From Bacteroidota bacterium (GTDB taxonomy: Bacteria > Bacteroidota > Bacteroidia > Cytophagales > Cyclobacteriaceae): a DNA stretch of 64,000 bases. Positions 27,785-36,844 of the stretch are shown here, piece after piece. The notes beneath the pieces were generated by a model. It was not told the origin of the DNA, searched no databases, and worked only from the letters and a program-made list of their open reading frames with translations. Within the stretch, counting starts at the first letter, position 1. Every line of letters begins with the position of its first letter. The stretch covers positions 450,978 through 514,977 of the forward strand of contig JAFDYT010000008.1 in NCBI GenBank assembly GCA_018266055.1, in the 5' to 3' direction. A program made the translations under genes and the position numbers.

Positions 27785-28365
27785 TGTTTTACTCTAATTA
27801 CGGCAAACGCATTCTGGATATTGCTCTAATTCTTATAGGCTTCCTGATTTTGTGTTGGCTGTTTATTTTCATTCTAATTGTATACGTCGCTTTATTTGAA
27901 TTCCCAATTTTCTTCAAGCAATACCGAACAGGAAAAAACGGTGAGCCCTTTGTGTTTTGGAAATTTAGAACGCTAAAGGTTGCTGAATCGGATGACAGTG
28001 TGGACCGGTCTTTTGGTTGGGGAAAATTTCTCCGTTTTACCAGTTTGGATGAACTACCTCAGTTGTTTAATGTGCTGAAAGGGGAGATGTCTTTGGTAGG
28101 CCCGCGACCACTACCCGTTGACTACGAAAAATTTTATTCAGCTAGTCAGCGCCAAAGGCATCTGGTTAGGCCTGGGATTACGGGGTGGGCTCAGGTAAAT
28201 GGAAAAAACAGTATTCCATGGGAAAGAAAATTTGAGCTTGATAATTATTACGTGAATAATCTTTCCTTGAAACTTGATCTTCTTATTCTGATCAAAACGG
28301 TCGTGTTGTTATTTTCTTTCAATAAGGATGTATCTTTGAAAGAGAAGAAATTTACCGGAAGTTGA
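27784..28365 (+). CDS. Polyprenyl-phosphate sugar-1-phosphate transferase, PglC/WcaJ catalytic type
   Basis: 193 residues, the short form with one N-terminal re-entrant membrane helix and the catalytic domain, like PglC. Motifs: FFKQYRTGKNGEPFVFWKFR, then TSLDELPQLFNVLKGEMSLV, GPRPLPVDYE and HLVRPGITGWAQVNGKN. It would transfer a phospho-sugar to undecaprenyl phosphate. It is a second initiating enzyme directly after the WecA-like one (TAATG overlap), and is followed by a PglD-like acetyltransferase, pointing to a bacillosamine-type sugar. Confidence 0.92.
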   Translation: MFYSNYGKRILDIALILIGFLILCWLFIFILIVYVALFEFPIFFKQYRTGKNGEPFVFWKFRTLKVAESDDSVDRSFGWGKFLRFTSLDELPQLFNVLKGEMSLVGPRPLPVDYEKFYSASQRQRHLVRPGITGWAQVNGKNSIPWERKFELDNYYVNNLSLKLDLLILIKTVVLLFSFNKDVSLKEKKFTGS

Positions 28366-29021
28366 AAAATAAAATTGCTATTTATGGGGCAGGTGGATTA
28401 GGTCGCGAAATTGCCGTGATGATCCATCAAATCAATGCCTTAAATTACCTAGGCGATCTAATTGGCTTTTTCGATGATGGCGTGACCAAAGGAACTCGTG
28501 TCGATGATTTACCCGTCATCGGGGGGATGAATGAACTGAATACTTATGGTGATGATCTGAGTCTTTGCGTAGCGATTGCGGATCCTCTACTGAGAAGTAG
28601 TTTGGTGAAAAAAATTTCGAACCCTAAAATCAGTTTCCCTGTGATTGCTCATCCTTCCGCTATTCTTGGCGATACAAAGAGAAATAAAATAGAACGGGGC
28701 GCTATCATTACTGCAGGGGTAATCATGACTACAGGAATTACCGTCGGCGAGTTTAGTATTTTAAACTTATCATGCACCATTGGCCACGATGTAGTGGTGG
28801 GGCGCTGCAGCACACTGATGCCGTCTTGTAGTATTTCGGGAAATGTAGCCATAGGAAATGAAACGGTAATTGGTACTGGTTCCCGGATAATTCAAGGTGT
28901 ATCAGTAGGAGAGAGATGCATGGTGGGCGCGGGTGCAGTGGTCACCAAAAGCGTTGGCGCAAACTTTAAGTTGCTTGGCGTACCTGCTAGAAAACGAATA
29001 AACCATGTGGAAGGAGTTTAG
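28362..29021 (+). CDS. Sugar O/N-acetyltransferase, PglD/NeuD family
   Basis: 219 residues. An N-terminal UDP-sugar binding domain starts with KIAIYGAGGLGREIAVMI, and a left-handed beta-helix of hexapeptide repeats follows (GEFSILNLSCTIGHDVVVG region), ending GVPARKRI. In PglD the acetyl group goes to the 4-amino of UDP-4-amino-4,6-dideoxy-GlcNAc. The start is a TTG inside the stop of the previous gene (TTGA); no nearby ATG preserves the first beta strand. Its neighbours fit the PglD assignment. Confidence 0.88.
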   Translation: MKNKIAIYGAGGLGREIAVMIHQINALNYLGDLIGFFDDGVTKGTRVDDLPVIGGMNELNTYGDDLSLCVAIADPLLRSSLVKKISNPKISFPVIAHPSAILGDTKRNKIERGAIITAGVIMTTGITVGEFSILNLSCTIGHDVVVGRCSTLMPSCSISGNVAIGNETVIGTGSRIIQGVSVGERCMVGAGAVVTKSVGANFKLLGVPARKRINHVEGV

Positions 29022-29541
29022 GCCCGCAATTCGTTTCGTCGCCCTCTTTGTCGGAATTTACCTTGTGGGCAACATACTCTATGGCGTATACATCTCTTCC
29101 AATGATAATAGACCAGACATTGTCACAAAAATAGTGGCGCATCAGACTGTGTCAGTCTTAAATAGTTGCGGTTTTGAGGTGCGTGATGAAGTGAACTCAA
29201 CGGGACCAACAGTATTTCTTAAGACAGGCAACCGAACGATTCTGAATGTTTTTGAAGGATGCAATGGAATCAATGTAATCATCGTATTCGTCTCTTTTCT
29301 GATTGCCTTTCGTGGGCCGCCCAAAATGTACCTATGGTTTATTCCAGCAGGAGTTTTGATTGTACATGCGTCTAATATTGTAAGAATTGGGATGCTTTAC
29401 TGGGTTGCAGTCGGTCATCAACGATATTTCTATTATGTTCACAAGTATGTATTTACAGGAGTAATTTACCTTGTAGTATTTGCACTGTGGTTATTTTGGA
29501 TAAGAAAGACAAATGGCCAAAGAAGCGCATCCTCGAATTAA
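29005..29541 (+). CDS. xrtF: Exosortase family protein, XrtF type
   Basis: 178 residues, about five membrane helices. The exosortase catalytic triad is visible: Cys86 in FEGCNGIN, Arg127 in HASNIVRIGM and His146 in YYVHKYVF. The short length and the small companion gene directly downstream match the Bacteroidota XrtF group. Exosortases are inner-membrane cysteine transpeptidase-like enzymes that cut C-terminal sorting signals and probably attach cargo to a glycan or lipid. The gene overlaps the PglD-like gene by 17 bases and its partner by 29, so it is embedded in the polysaccharide operon. Confidence 0.88.
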   Translation: MWKEFRPAIRFVALFVGIYLVGNILYGVYISSNDNRPDIVTKIVAHQTVSVLNSCGFEVRDEVNSTGPTVFLKTGNRTILNVFEGCNGINVIIVFVSFLIAFRGPPKMYLWFIPAGVLIVHASNIVRIGMLYWVAVGHQRYFYYVHKYVFTGVIYLVVFALWLFWIRKTNGQRSASSN

Positions 29542-29947
29542 ATGGTGGCTGGTGGGGCTATGTCTCATTGGGCTTTCTGTTGTCTATGTATTTCAAAGGA
29601 CAGATTATTATTTGATTTTTTTTGGCTTCTATGAAAAGCAGGTAAGTGCTTTCATTTTTAATAAAACATTTAGGCTTGTTATAAATGACCTGCTTTGTTT
29701 GCTACTCATTTATGCCTTGTTTCACGATAAAAAATATTTAAAGCTTGCGTCTGTGATTTTACTTATTGAGCTTTTTGTCATTATGCCTATTTATTTTTGG
29801 ATTAAATTGAAAGTGGAAGGCAGTTCTGAAATTTCGTCACCGCTACTTTCTCAGATACACCGCTTAATTGTGAATCCTTTGCTGATGGGAATATTGATTA
29901 TCGGCCTCTACTATCAAAAATACTGGGCTAATAGAAATGAAATCTAA
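29513..29947 (+). CDS. Exosortase F system-associated membrane protein
   Basis: 144 residues with four predicted membrane helices and a short basic cytoplasmic N-terminus. Size, topology and position immediately after XrtF match the family named exosortase F system-associated protein. Its biochemical role is unknown; a chaperone-like or complex partner role for the exosortase is inference. It overlaps the exosortase by 29 bases and the aminotransferase by 11. Confidence 0.8.
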   Translation: MAKEAHPRIKWWLVGLCLIGLSVVYVFQRTDYYLIFFGFYEKQVSAFIFNKTFRLVINDLLCLLLIYALFHDKKYLKLASVILLIELFVIMPIYFWIKLKVEGSSEISSPLLSQIHRLIVNPLLMGILIIGLYYQKYWANRNEI

Positions 29948-31037
29948 ATTCGATATTCCTCTTTCGTACAATGCTATTCCGGGGCAACAGCTTGCCTCGA
30001 AAATTCAGCAGTATGCTGACCGTCACCATGACGACTTCATCAGTGATTTTGAAAAAACGATATGTGCAATAACCGGAGCGAAACACGCTATTGCCCTGAG
30101 TTCAGGTACCGCGGCAATTCATTTAGGGTTAAAGGCGCTGCAAGTTCAGCAGCACGACATTGTGATGGCGTCCTCTTTCACCTACGTGGCTTCGATTAAC
30201 CCAATTGTATATCTGGGAGCGGAGCCATTTTTCATAGACAGCTCGCCTACCGACTGGAATATGGATCCCAATCTGTTGGAGGAAGGTGTTAAAGTATGCA
30301 TATCCCGCAATAAAAAACCCAAAGCTATCCTGGTGGTTCACACCTATGGCATGCCGGCAGACATGAACTCCATCATGGATATTTCCAGGAGATATAACAT
30401 TCCAGTCCTGGAAGATGCTGCGGAGGCCTTGGGCTCAAGGTTGGGCGATGTTTCGGTTGGAACTTTCGGAAAGGTTGGGGTATTTTCGTTTAACAACAAT
30501 AAACTCATCACCACCTATGGTGGGGGAGCCCTTGTGACTGATGACCAATCAGTCGCAGCCAATATTAACCTTTGGGCAAGCCAGTCGCGCGACAACTTAC
30601 CCTTTTACGAGCATAGGGAAATAGGATACAACTACAAAATGGGTCCAATAAATGCAGCCGTTGGGCTTTCCCAAATTGAGGCGTTAGACTCAAAAATTAA
30701 ACACAGAAGGGAAATCTTTACCTTGTATAAAGATCGATTTGGGCATGAAATGTTATGGCAGAGCGAAGGAAAGAACGTTTTTACCAACAGGTGGATCACG
30801 GCTGGTCGTTTTGGCACGAATATGGACTGTAGAGCGCTTCAAAGAAAGTTGGCAGCTGCGGGAATAGAAACTCGCCTGCTCTGGAAGCCTATGCATCTTC
30901 AACCGGTTTTTCAGGGGTTTCAAGCTCAGGAAAATGGCACCGGCGAAGGCCTTTTTTTGAATGGATTATCTTTTCCTTCCGGGGATGATATGACACCTGA
31001 GAAAATTGACAGGATATATTCTCTGCTCAGGGGTTAA
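29937..31037 (+). CDS. DegT/DnrJ/EryC1/StrS PLP-dependent sugar aminotransferase (PglE-like)
   Basis: 366 residues. The PLP Lys is K189 in SFNNNKLITTYGGGALV, with ALSSGTAAIHLGLKAL for phosphate binding, ASSFTYVASINPIVYLGA, and VLEDAAEALGS supplying the ring-binding Asp. Members convert 4-keto sugar nucleotides to 4-amino sugars. Next to PglD- and PglC-like genes and upstream of a PglF-like dehydratase, a PglE role (UDP-4-amino-4,6-dideoxy-GlcNAc synthesis) is likely. It starts 11 bases inside the exosortase partner gene. Confidence 0.91.
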   Translation: MKSKFDIPLSYNAIPGQQLASKIQQYADRHHDDFISDFEKTICAITGAKHAIALSSGTAAIHLGLKALQVQQHDIVMASSFTYVASINPIVYLGAEPFFIDSSPTDWNMDPNLLEEGVKVCISRNKKPKAILVVHTYGMPADMNSIMDISRRYNIPVLEDAAEALGSRLGDVSVGTFGKVGVFSFNNNKLITTYGGGALVTDDQSVAANINLWASQSRDNLPFYEHREIGYNYKMGPINAAVGLSQIEALDSKIKHRREIFTLYKDRFGHEMLWQSEGKNVFTNRWITAGRFGTNMDCRALQRKLAAAGIETRLLWKPMHLQPVFQGFQAQENGTGEGLFLNGLSFPSGDDMTPEKIDRIYSLLRG

Positions 31038-31155
31038 ACTCTGGTATAAAGAGGTGAATAATAGAGCATTCGGTCGGATGGCTAAACGATCAGTCAATCC
31101 GGTTACGAGTTAAGCTAAACAGGTATAAACTCTCTTAAAAACCATATATTGTTGT

Positions 31156-31163
31156 TATTTTTG
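31156..31163 (+). promoter_or_regulatory. -7 box (TATTTTTG) before the giant T9SS protein gene
   Basis: Exact TAnnTTTG match. No clear -33 TTTG lies at 19-21 nt upstream. If used, transcription would begin around 31170, leaving almost no leader for ATG 31174 but about 20 nt for ATG 31192, which supports the latter as the start codon. Confidence 0.4.
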
Positions 31164-31191
31164 TGGATTAACTATGAGGAAGACTAACGCT

Positions 31192-34100
31192 ATGAAGGAT
31201 TTGAAGATTTATTTTATCAGCCTAATTGCGCTGATGGTGCAAACCACCGTGGTTGGTCAAACCGTTACCTCTACTAAAGATGGCAATTGGGATGATCCCA
31301 CTGTTTGGAGCTGGAGCGCAAGCCCCCAATCGTATCCAACAAGTAGCAACTCTACCAGGATAAACGTCAATCATAAGATTACTGTTAGTTCTACAGCCTT
31401 TCCGGTGGGTGGTGACTTGATAATAGACCAGACTACCATCGCCAACTCAGCTGCGGCAGATTTAATTATTAATTCAGGAGCAGGAGTCATTCTAAGTAAT
31501 GGAACTGGCACCGATCTAACGTTTACAGGCACATCGGGAAAGATCGACGTCTCCGGGCAATTCGCTGCCAATACGGGTACCACTTTCTCAGCAGGATACA
31601 CCGCAGCTCAATTTAACTTCTTAGCAGGATCAACCTACGAACACAAAGCAGTTTCTCCCAATACAGCTTTGCCCGTAGCAAGCTATAACGCAACGAGTAC
31701 AGTATTGATTGATGGTTACACGGGTGGAGGTACTTATACAGCTGCTTGGAATGTGGCTTTGGGAAATGTAACCTACAATTGCCCGAGCCAAGCTGCAGGT
31801 ATCACCAATTTCGCAGGGTTTCTTAGAAACATTCAAGGCGATCTTACTATTTTAAATACGGGTACAACGGGAAGAATATATTTCAACTCTACTGGTACTT
31901 CAACTGCGGCTTCCTCTTCTGCTATAAATATTGCTGGGAATTTTTCTGTATCAGGTGTTTCCAGGGTTTTTATGACAACAACCGGAAATGTTGAAGTGTA
32001 TGTGACAAAAGATTTCTTCTTCAATACCAGCACCGCTAATAATTCGGGCAGTGTGGCTGGAAGTGGCACCGGATTACTTCAGGTTACTGGCAATACTTCA
32101 ATGGCAGGATCTTCCTCATGGAATTTTTCAAGTGGGGCCAATGGCAATGGTACGATAAAGATGTTGGGCAATCTTACCTGTGGTATTACTGCTACTGAAA
32201 GTGGTACGGGCTCGTCGCAAGGAAACTTTACCTTCTCAGGCGTTTCAGGTCAACAAAGTTTTGATCCAACCGGAGCAACGTTTACCAATAATGTTAATGT
32301 AACAGTCAACAATGCATCGGGAGTAAATTTGGCTGCCGATCTTGTTCTTTCTGGTGGTCTTAACCTGACAAATGGGGCGTTATCATTACCTGGTATTAGC
32401 CTTACTTTAAATGGCGCTGTTAGCCAAACGTCTGGCTCCATTGCATCTCCCGCTAATTCGACGCTTATCATTGGTGGATCAGGAACTCTTCCAGCCAACT
32501 TAACGATAGGGGCAGGATCTACCTTCGATACTTTTGAAATGAATCGGTCAGCTACCACACTGACCACTAATTCAACATTTACAGTTACTAACCTTCACCT
32601 TTATGCCGGAACCTTGGCCAACACGGCTAATGCCATTACGATGAACAGTGGTCTGGTAGACTTGCATGCCCTTTCTGCTGCTAACACAGGCGTTCTTTCC
32701 AATGTGTTAGCCGGAACATATGATCTTCAGTATACCAATAATGTTACTTTGAGCACAGGCGCTGAGCTACCTACATCCACCACAGCATTAAATAATTTAA
32801 CAAAGCTTGGAACGAGCACACTTACCGTGACCAAGAACATAACTATCAACGGAGATCTTACCGTTTCGGCGGGCACCATTACAGATGGAGGTACTGCCCG
32901 AACTATCAATCTTGATGGAAATTACGTAAGTGGTGGCACGGCATCAACTTGGAGTGCTACGGGTACAACGTTTAATTTTTCCGGATTATCGGTGAGTACT
33001 TTTTCTGGTGCCATTTCTCCGGCCTTCAATGTGTTGAATTTTGCGAATGATGTAAATATCTCTTCAGGATTTAGCGTCACTGGAAATCTTACTGTTTCGT
33101 CAGGGAAATCAGTTACTGCAACTGCAGGAACTTGTACTTTCAGTGGAACAACGACGCTTACCAATAACGGGACACTTAATCTATTTGGAGTAACTATCCC
33201 TGCAGGAGGTACACTAAACTCTTCAGGCTCATTTAGTGTGGCAAGTACGTTCAATATCAATAGTACTGGAATTCTCAACTCGACGGGGACGATCACTTTT
33301 AATGGAACAACCAGCCTTACAGGAACCAGTGCTAACAAGGCCTTTAAGAATATCACCGTGACCAGTGGAAGCACTTTTGGAGGCGCTGTAAATTGGATAA
33401 TTAGCGGTACGCTTGACAATAGTGGTACTGTAAATTTCACCGCAGGGTCTTTGACTGTCAATGGAGCTGTTACTTTTCAAAACACCGGAGCTTTTGGGTT
33501 CAGCGGAATCTCAATTTTGGCAAGTCAATCACTTACCGCCAATTCTGATTTTGCGATGGCCGGTAGCTTGTCTGCCACTGGAAGTTTCCTTTCTTCAAAG
33601 AAAGTGACTATTACTGGTGCTAACACCATGACTGGAGCTGCTTCAAAAACATTTACAGATCTTACCATAAATGGAGGGGCTAGCTTTACACCAAATTCGA
33701 TATACACGATTACAGGTAATATGGTAGTGAATGGTACCCTGAATGCTGGAAACAGCACCACCACATTCGGTGGCACTACTGCCTTGTCGGGCTCTGGTGC
33801 GGCCACATTCAATAACCTTATAATTAGTGCCGGAAATTCGTTAAATGCTTCAATGCCTCTTACTGTTTCGGGAAGTACGTTCACCAATAACAATGTATTC
33901 TCAAACACTGCCCTCACAACATTTTCTCGTGCAGGAACTACCACCATTTCAGGTGCAGGAACTTCGTCCTTTGGGGCACTGACTATCAATACCGGAACTA
34001 CTTTAACGCCAAATCAGGCTTACTCCGTCGGCGGAAACTTGATTGTGAATGGAACGCTAAACGCAGGTGCTGCTACTTTTAACGGCACCACGACTATTAG

Positions 34101-36633
34101 CGGAACCCCTACAGCAATCAACTTCAGTAATGTGACTATTAGTGGCTCTTTGACCTCTTACTCAGGAAACATTACGGTGACTGGAAATTTCACGAATAAC
34201 GGCACCTTCGCAGGCAATGGTGGTACGGTGATTTTCTCAGCGCTTGCTGCCGGAACACATACTATCTCAGGATCAAGTCCCTCAACGTTCAGCAACATTA
34301 ACGTATTGGGAGGAGCCACGGCCACCGATGTGACGCTGGCAAGTAGCCATAATTTGGCTGGAGTTTTAACATTGTCTGCCAACGGAGTGCTTAGCTCAGG
34401 TGGTTTTCTTACACTCCTTTCAACCGGCGATAACCCAACGGTGGATGCGAGTGTAGCGGCGATTCCAGCAGGAGCAAGTGTTACCGGAGATGTGATTGTA
34501 CAACGCTATATGACAATCGAAGGGGCGAATAATACTCGCATTTATAGATATATTTCTTCGCCTGTCCAAAACGCTACTATTGCTGACCTTCAGAATGAAA
34601 TACCCGTCACGGGACCTTTTACCGGGTCAAGCGTTTGTTCCGGCTGTACTACCACCGCATCAATGTTCTGGTACGACGAAACAGTTGCAGGTGCGCAATC
34701 CAATGGGTACACAGCGTATCCCACGACTTCAAATGCTCAGACTTTTGTTGTTGGAAGGGGGTATGCAACCTTTGTAAGGGGTAATCTGCTTAGCGGTTCT
34801 GCGAAGTTCGATCTTCATGGCCCAATTAATTCAGGATTGATCAATTACGGAGTAACCTATACCTCAACATCGGGTGGTGCAGCAAACGACGGCTGGAATC
34901 TAGTGGGCAATCCTTATCCATCTACTATTGACTGGAATTCAGCTGCCGGTTGGACCAAGACCAATGTGGGAGGAACCATATACATGACCGACAATGGGTC
35001 AAATCCTAGTAAGGTAGCGACCTGGAATGGCTCTGTAAGTCAAAATGGAGGCTCACGGTACATATCTACTGGCCAGGCATTCTTTATCCAGACAACGGCA
35101 GCTGCTCCAGTACTGACGTCTACTGAGAGCATAAAAGCCGCCGCGGGTACGCAAACCACATTTATCCGTGAAGCTGCCCCTTCGAATGTACTTAGGATTA
35201 CGCTCAGCCAAGGATTAGTTCAGGATGAGGCCGTGATTCATTTCCGAGATAGTGCAACTGTCAATTTTGATTTTAAATATGACGCTGTGAAACTTAAAAA
35301 TCTTAAAAATGACAATAGCAGCACACCGTACATGAACCTATCTACGATTTCAGCTGATAATAATAAATTAGCAATCAACTCAATGCCATTATCCGTATCA
35401 GAGTGTTCAACAGTTGTGTCTTTAGATGTATCTGATGTTCCGGTAGGGACCTACAATCTTAATTTCTCAAGCCAAAATACTTTTAACGCGTTAGCCTCTT
35501 TTCAATTGAAAGATAATTTTACATCAACAGTGGTAGATTTGGGGAAGCAGTCAGATTATACTTTTCAAGTGACTTCAGATGCAGCAAGTTACGGATCCGG
35601 TCGCTTCTCAATCACGGTTTCGTACCCTCAGGCACCAAGTCAGTTGGCATTAAAAACTGCTGATGTTTGTAAAGGCACCAATGCTAGTCTTACGGTATCC
35701 AATTCCATTCAAGGGTTGAATTACTTTGTAACTCTCGGAGGAAAATCGATGAGCACGGTGACGGCAGGCACGGGTGCGGATCTTAATTTTTCAATTGCAA
35801 AAGATAGTCTGAAAGTAGGATTAGATACCTTGGTTGTGGTTGCAAAATCTCAATTCTGTTCGTCGTCATACTCCCAAAAAATTGCTCTTGCAGTTCAAGA
35901 TATTTATGCGATAAGCAAAGTATCTTCAACTTCTGCTTGTCAGTCTGGAACAGTAATGTTATCTGCTAGTGGAGCCCCCGCAAACGGCTACTACAAATGG
36001 TATTTGAATTTGTCGGATACGGTTGCAATTGCCGGCGAGACTTCTGCTTCATATACGACCTCACAATTATCAAAGCCACGCAGTTACTATGTTTCAACCG
36101 TCAATGCACTTGGGTGCGAGGGAACCAGATATGAAGTAAAAGCCAACATTATTAACTACGAGGATGCAACGGTGACCTTGTTGAACGACCTCAAGACTCT
36201 GCAATCAAACTACACTACAGGTAACCAATGGAATTTTGAAGGGCAACCAATTTCAGGGGCCATTACTGACGTGTACAAACCGACAAAATCAGGGAACTAC
36301 TCCGTCACTGTCTCCACCTTAGGTTGCTCCACGACTTCATCACCGGTTAGTTATTTGATCACTGGTGTAGAGAGTGAATTCAATGTTGAAGGAAATCACA
36401 TTTACCCGAACCCCACTTCGGGAGCGTTTACCATTCAAGCGAAGTTGTCAACCGAATCAACTGCTCAAATAATCGATGGTCAGGGAAAACAAATTGGAGT
36501 GACGCCAATGGTTTATACTGGCGGCGAATATTATAAGGGTAGTTATGATTTGACTTCCCAGCCTTCTGGTATTTATTTGATCAGGATCGCTGATGGTAAT
36601 GGTTGGATAACTCAAAAGGTGATCCGTAAGTAA
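31192..36633 (+). CDS. Very large secreted surface protein with beta-helix-like repeats and T9SS type A sorting domain
   Basis: 1813 residues from ATG 31192 (ATG 31174 would add six). A signal peptide (MKDLKIYFISLIALMVQ...VGQ) is followed by a GNWDDPTVW domain common at the N-terminus of Bacteroidota surface proteins. Then come about 1,000 residues rich in Ser, Thr, Gly and Asn made of irregular repeats such as VNGTLNAG, FNGTTTISG and LTINxG, suggesting a long parallel beta-helix. A GWNLVGNPYPSTIDWNS domain, Ig-like segments with paired Cys and a type A sorting domain (IYPNPTSGAFTIQ to VIRK) complete it. Likely an adhesin or matrix protein. It is followed 10 bases later by a tiny exosortase-signal protein. 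Confidence 0.88.
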   Translation: MKDLKIYFISLIALMVQTTVVGQTVTSTKDGNWDDPTVWSWSASPQSYPTSSNSTRINVNHKITVSSTAFPVGGDLIIDQTTIANSAAADLIINSGAGVILSNGTGTDLTFTGTSGKIDVSGQFAANTGTTFSAGYTAAQFNFLAGSTYEHKAVSPNTALPVASYNATSTVLIDGYTGGGTYTAAWNVALGNVTYNCPSQAAGITNFAGFLRNIQGDLTILNTGTTGRIYFNSTGTSTAASSSAINIAGNFSVSGVSRVFMTTTGNVEVYVTKDFFFNTSTANNSGSVAGSGTGLLQVTGNTSMAGSSSWNFSSGANGNGTIKMLGNLTCGITATESGTGSSQGNFTFSGVSGQQSFDPTGATFTNNVNVTVNNASGVNLAADLVLSGGLNLTNGALSLPGISLTLNGAVSQTSGSIASPANSTLIIGGSGTLPANLTIGAGSTFDTFEMNRSATTLTTNSTFTVTNLHLYAGTLANTANAITMNSGLVDLHALSAANTGVLSNVLAGTYDLQYTNNVTLSTGAELPTSTTALNNLTKLGTSTLTVTKNITINGDLTVSAGTITDGGTARTINLDGNYVSGGTASTWSATGTTFNFSGLSVSTFSGAISPAFNVLNFANDVNISSGFSVTGNLTVSSGKSVTATAGTCTFSGTTTLTNNGTLNLFGVTIPAGGTLNSSGSFSVASTFNINSTGILNSTGTITFNGTTSLTGTSANKAFKNITVTSGSTFGGAVNWIISGTLDNSGTVNFTAGSLTVNGAVTFQNTGAFGFSGISILASQSLTANSDFAMAGSLSATGSFLSSKKVTITGANTMTGAASKTFTDLTINGGASFTPNSIYTITGNMVVNGTLNAGNSTTTFGGTTALSGSGAATFNNLIISAGNSLNASMPLTVSGSTFTNNNVFSNTALTTFSRAGTTTISGAGTSSFGALTINTGTTLTPNQAYSVGGNLIVNGTLNAGAATFNGTTTISGTPTAINFSNVTISGSLTSYSGNITVTGNFTNNGTFAGNGGTVIFSALAAGTHTISGSSPSTFSNINVLGGATATDVTLASSHNLAGVLTLSANGVLSSGGFLTLLSTGDNPTVDASVAAIPAGASVTGDVIVQRYMTIEGANNTRIYRYISSPVQNATIADLQNEIPVTGPFTGSSVCSGCTTTASMFWYDETVAGAQSNGYTAYPTTSNAQTFVVGRGYATFVRGNLLSGSAKFDLHGPINSGLINYGVTYTSTSGGAANDGWNLVGNPYPSTIDWNSAAGWTKTNVGGTIYMTDNGSNPSKVATWNGSVSQNGGSRYISTGQAFFIQTTAAAPVLTSTESIKAAAGTQTTFIREAAPSNVLRITLSQGLVQDEAVIHFRDSATVNFDFKYDAVKLKNLKNDNSSTPYMNLSTISADNNKLAINSMPLSVSECSTVVSLDVSDVPVGTYNLNFSSQNTFNALASFQLKDNFTSTVVDLGKQSDYTFQVTSDAASYGSGRFSITVSYPQAPSQLALKTADVCKGTNASLTVSNSIQGLNYFVTLGGKSMSTVTAGTGADLNFSIAKDSLKVGLDTLVVVAKSQFCSSSYSQKIALAVQDIYAISKVSSTSACQSGTVMLSASGAPANGYYKWYLNLSDTVAIAGETSASYTTSQLSKPRSYYVSTVNALGCEGTRYEVKANIINYEDATVTLLNDLKTLQSNYTTGNQWNFEGQPISGAITDVYKPTKSGNYSVTVSTLGCSTTSSPVSYLITGVESEFNVEGNHIYPNPTSGAFTIQAKLSTESTAQIIDGQGKQIGVTPMVYTGGEYYKGSYDLTSQPSGIYLIRIADGNGWITQKVIRK
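33655..34150 (+). repeat. Internal repeats of the giant surface protein
   Basis: Two adjacent stretches of about 100 residues share the pattern LTIN-G-TPN-Y---GN--VNGTLNAG followed by F-GTT--SG and a short NL-I or NVTI segment; the DNA copies share segments around gtgaatgg and ctgaatgctgg-type words but are diverged. Less regular units of the same style extend both ways from about 32,200 to 34,400. These are protein-level repeats consistent with beta-helix coils. Confidence 0.6.
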
Positions 36634-36643
36634 AATTGAACCT

Positions 36644-36835
36644 ATGAAAATTAGAAGCTTAGTATTTTTTTTATTTTTCATCTTAGTCATTGGAACCATT
36701 GCAGTGAAGGCTCAACCTGGCGACCCTGGTGGTGGTGACCCGGATGTACCGATCACAGGTATTGAATACTTGGTTGGCGCAGGAGCACTTTTGGGGATTA
36801 GGAAATTCATTAAGAAAAATAGCAACAGGGCTTAA
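36644..36835 (+). CDS. Small protein with exosortase-type C-terminal sorting signal (PID-CTERM-like), likely XrtF substrate
   Basis: 63 residues. A Sec signal peptide ends near Ala23 (TIAVKA), leaving about 40 residues: a Gly/Pro/Asp-rich spacer (QPGDPGGGDPDV), then PITG at 36-39, a short hydrophobic helix IEYLVGAGALLGI and a basic end RKFIKKNSNRA. Motif, helix and basic tail are the layout of PEP-CTERM-like signals; PIT/PID variants with such short mature parts are found in Bacteroidota. It sits 10 bases from both neighbours, so it belongs to the operon. Pairing with the exosortase 6.7 kb upstream is inference. Confidence 0.75.
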   Translation: MKIRSLVFFLFFILVIGTIAVKAQPGDPGGGDPDVPITGIEYLVGAGALLGIRKFIKKNSNRA

Positions 36836-36844
36836 TTTTACGAG

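Noticed and set aside
31371-34382. Several long open frames on the minus strand opposite the giant surface protein (up to about 180 codons)
   Set aside because: They mirror the Thr/Gly/Asn-rich repeat codons, encode Val/Pro/Leu-rich low-complexity proteins, and have no signals or family motifs. They are by-products of the repeat composition.
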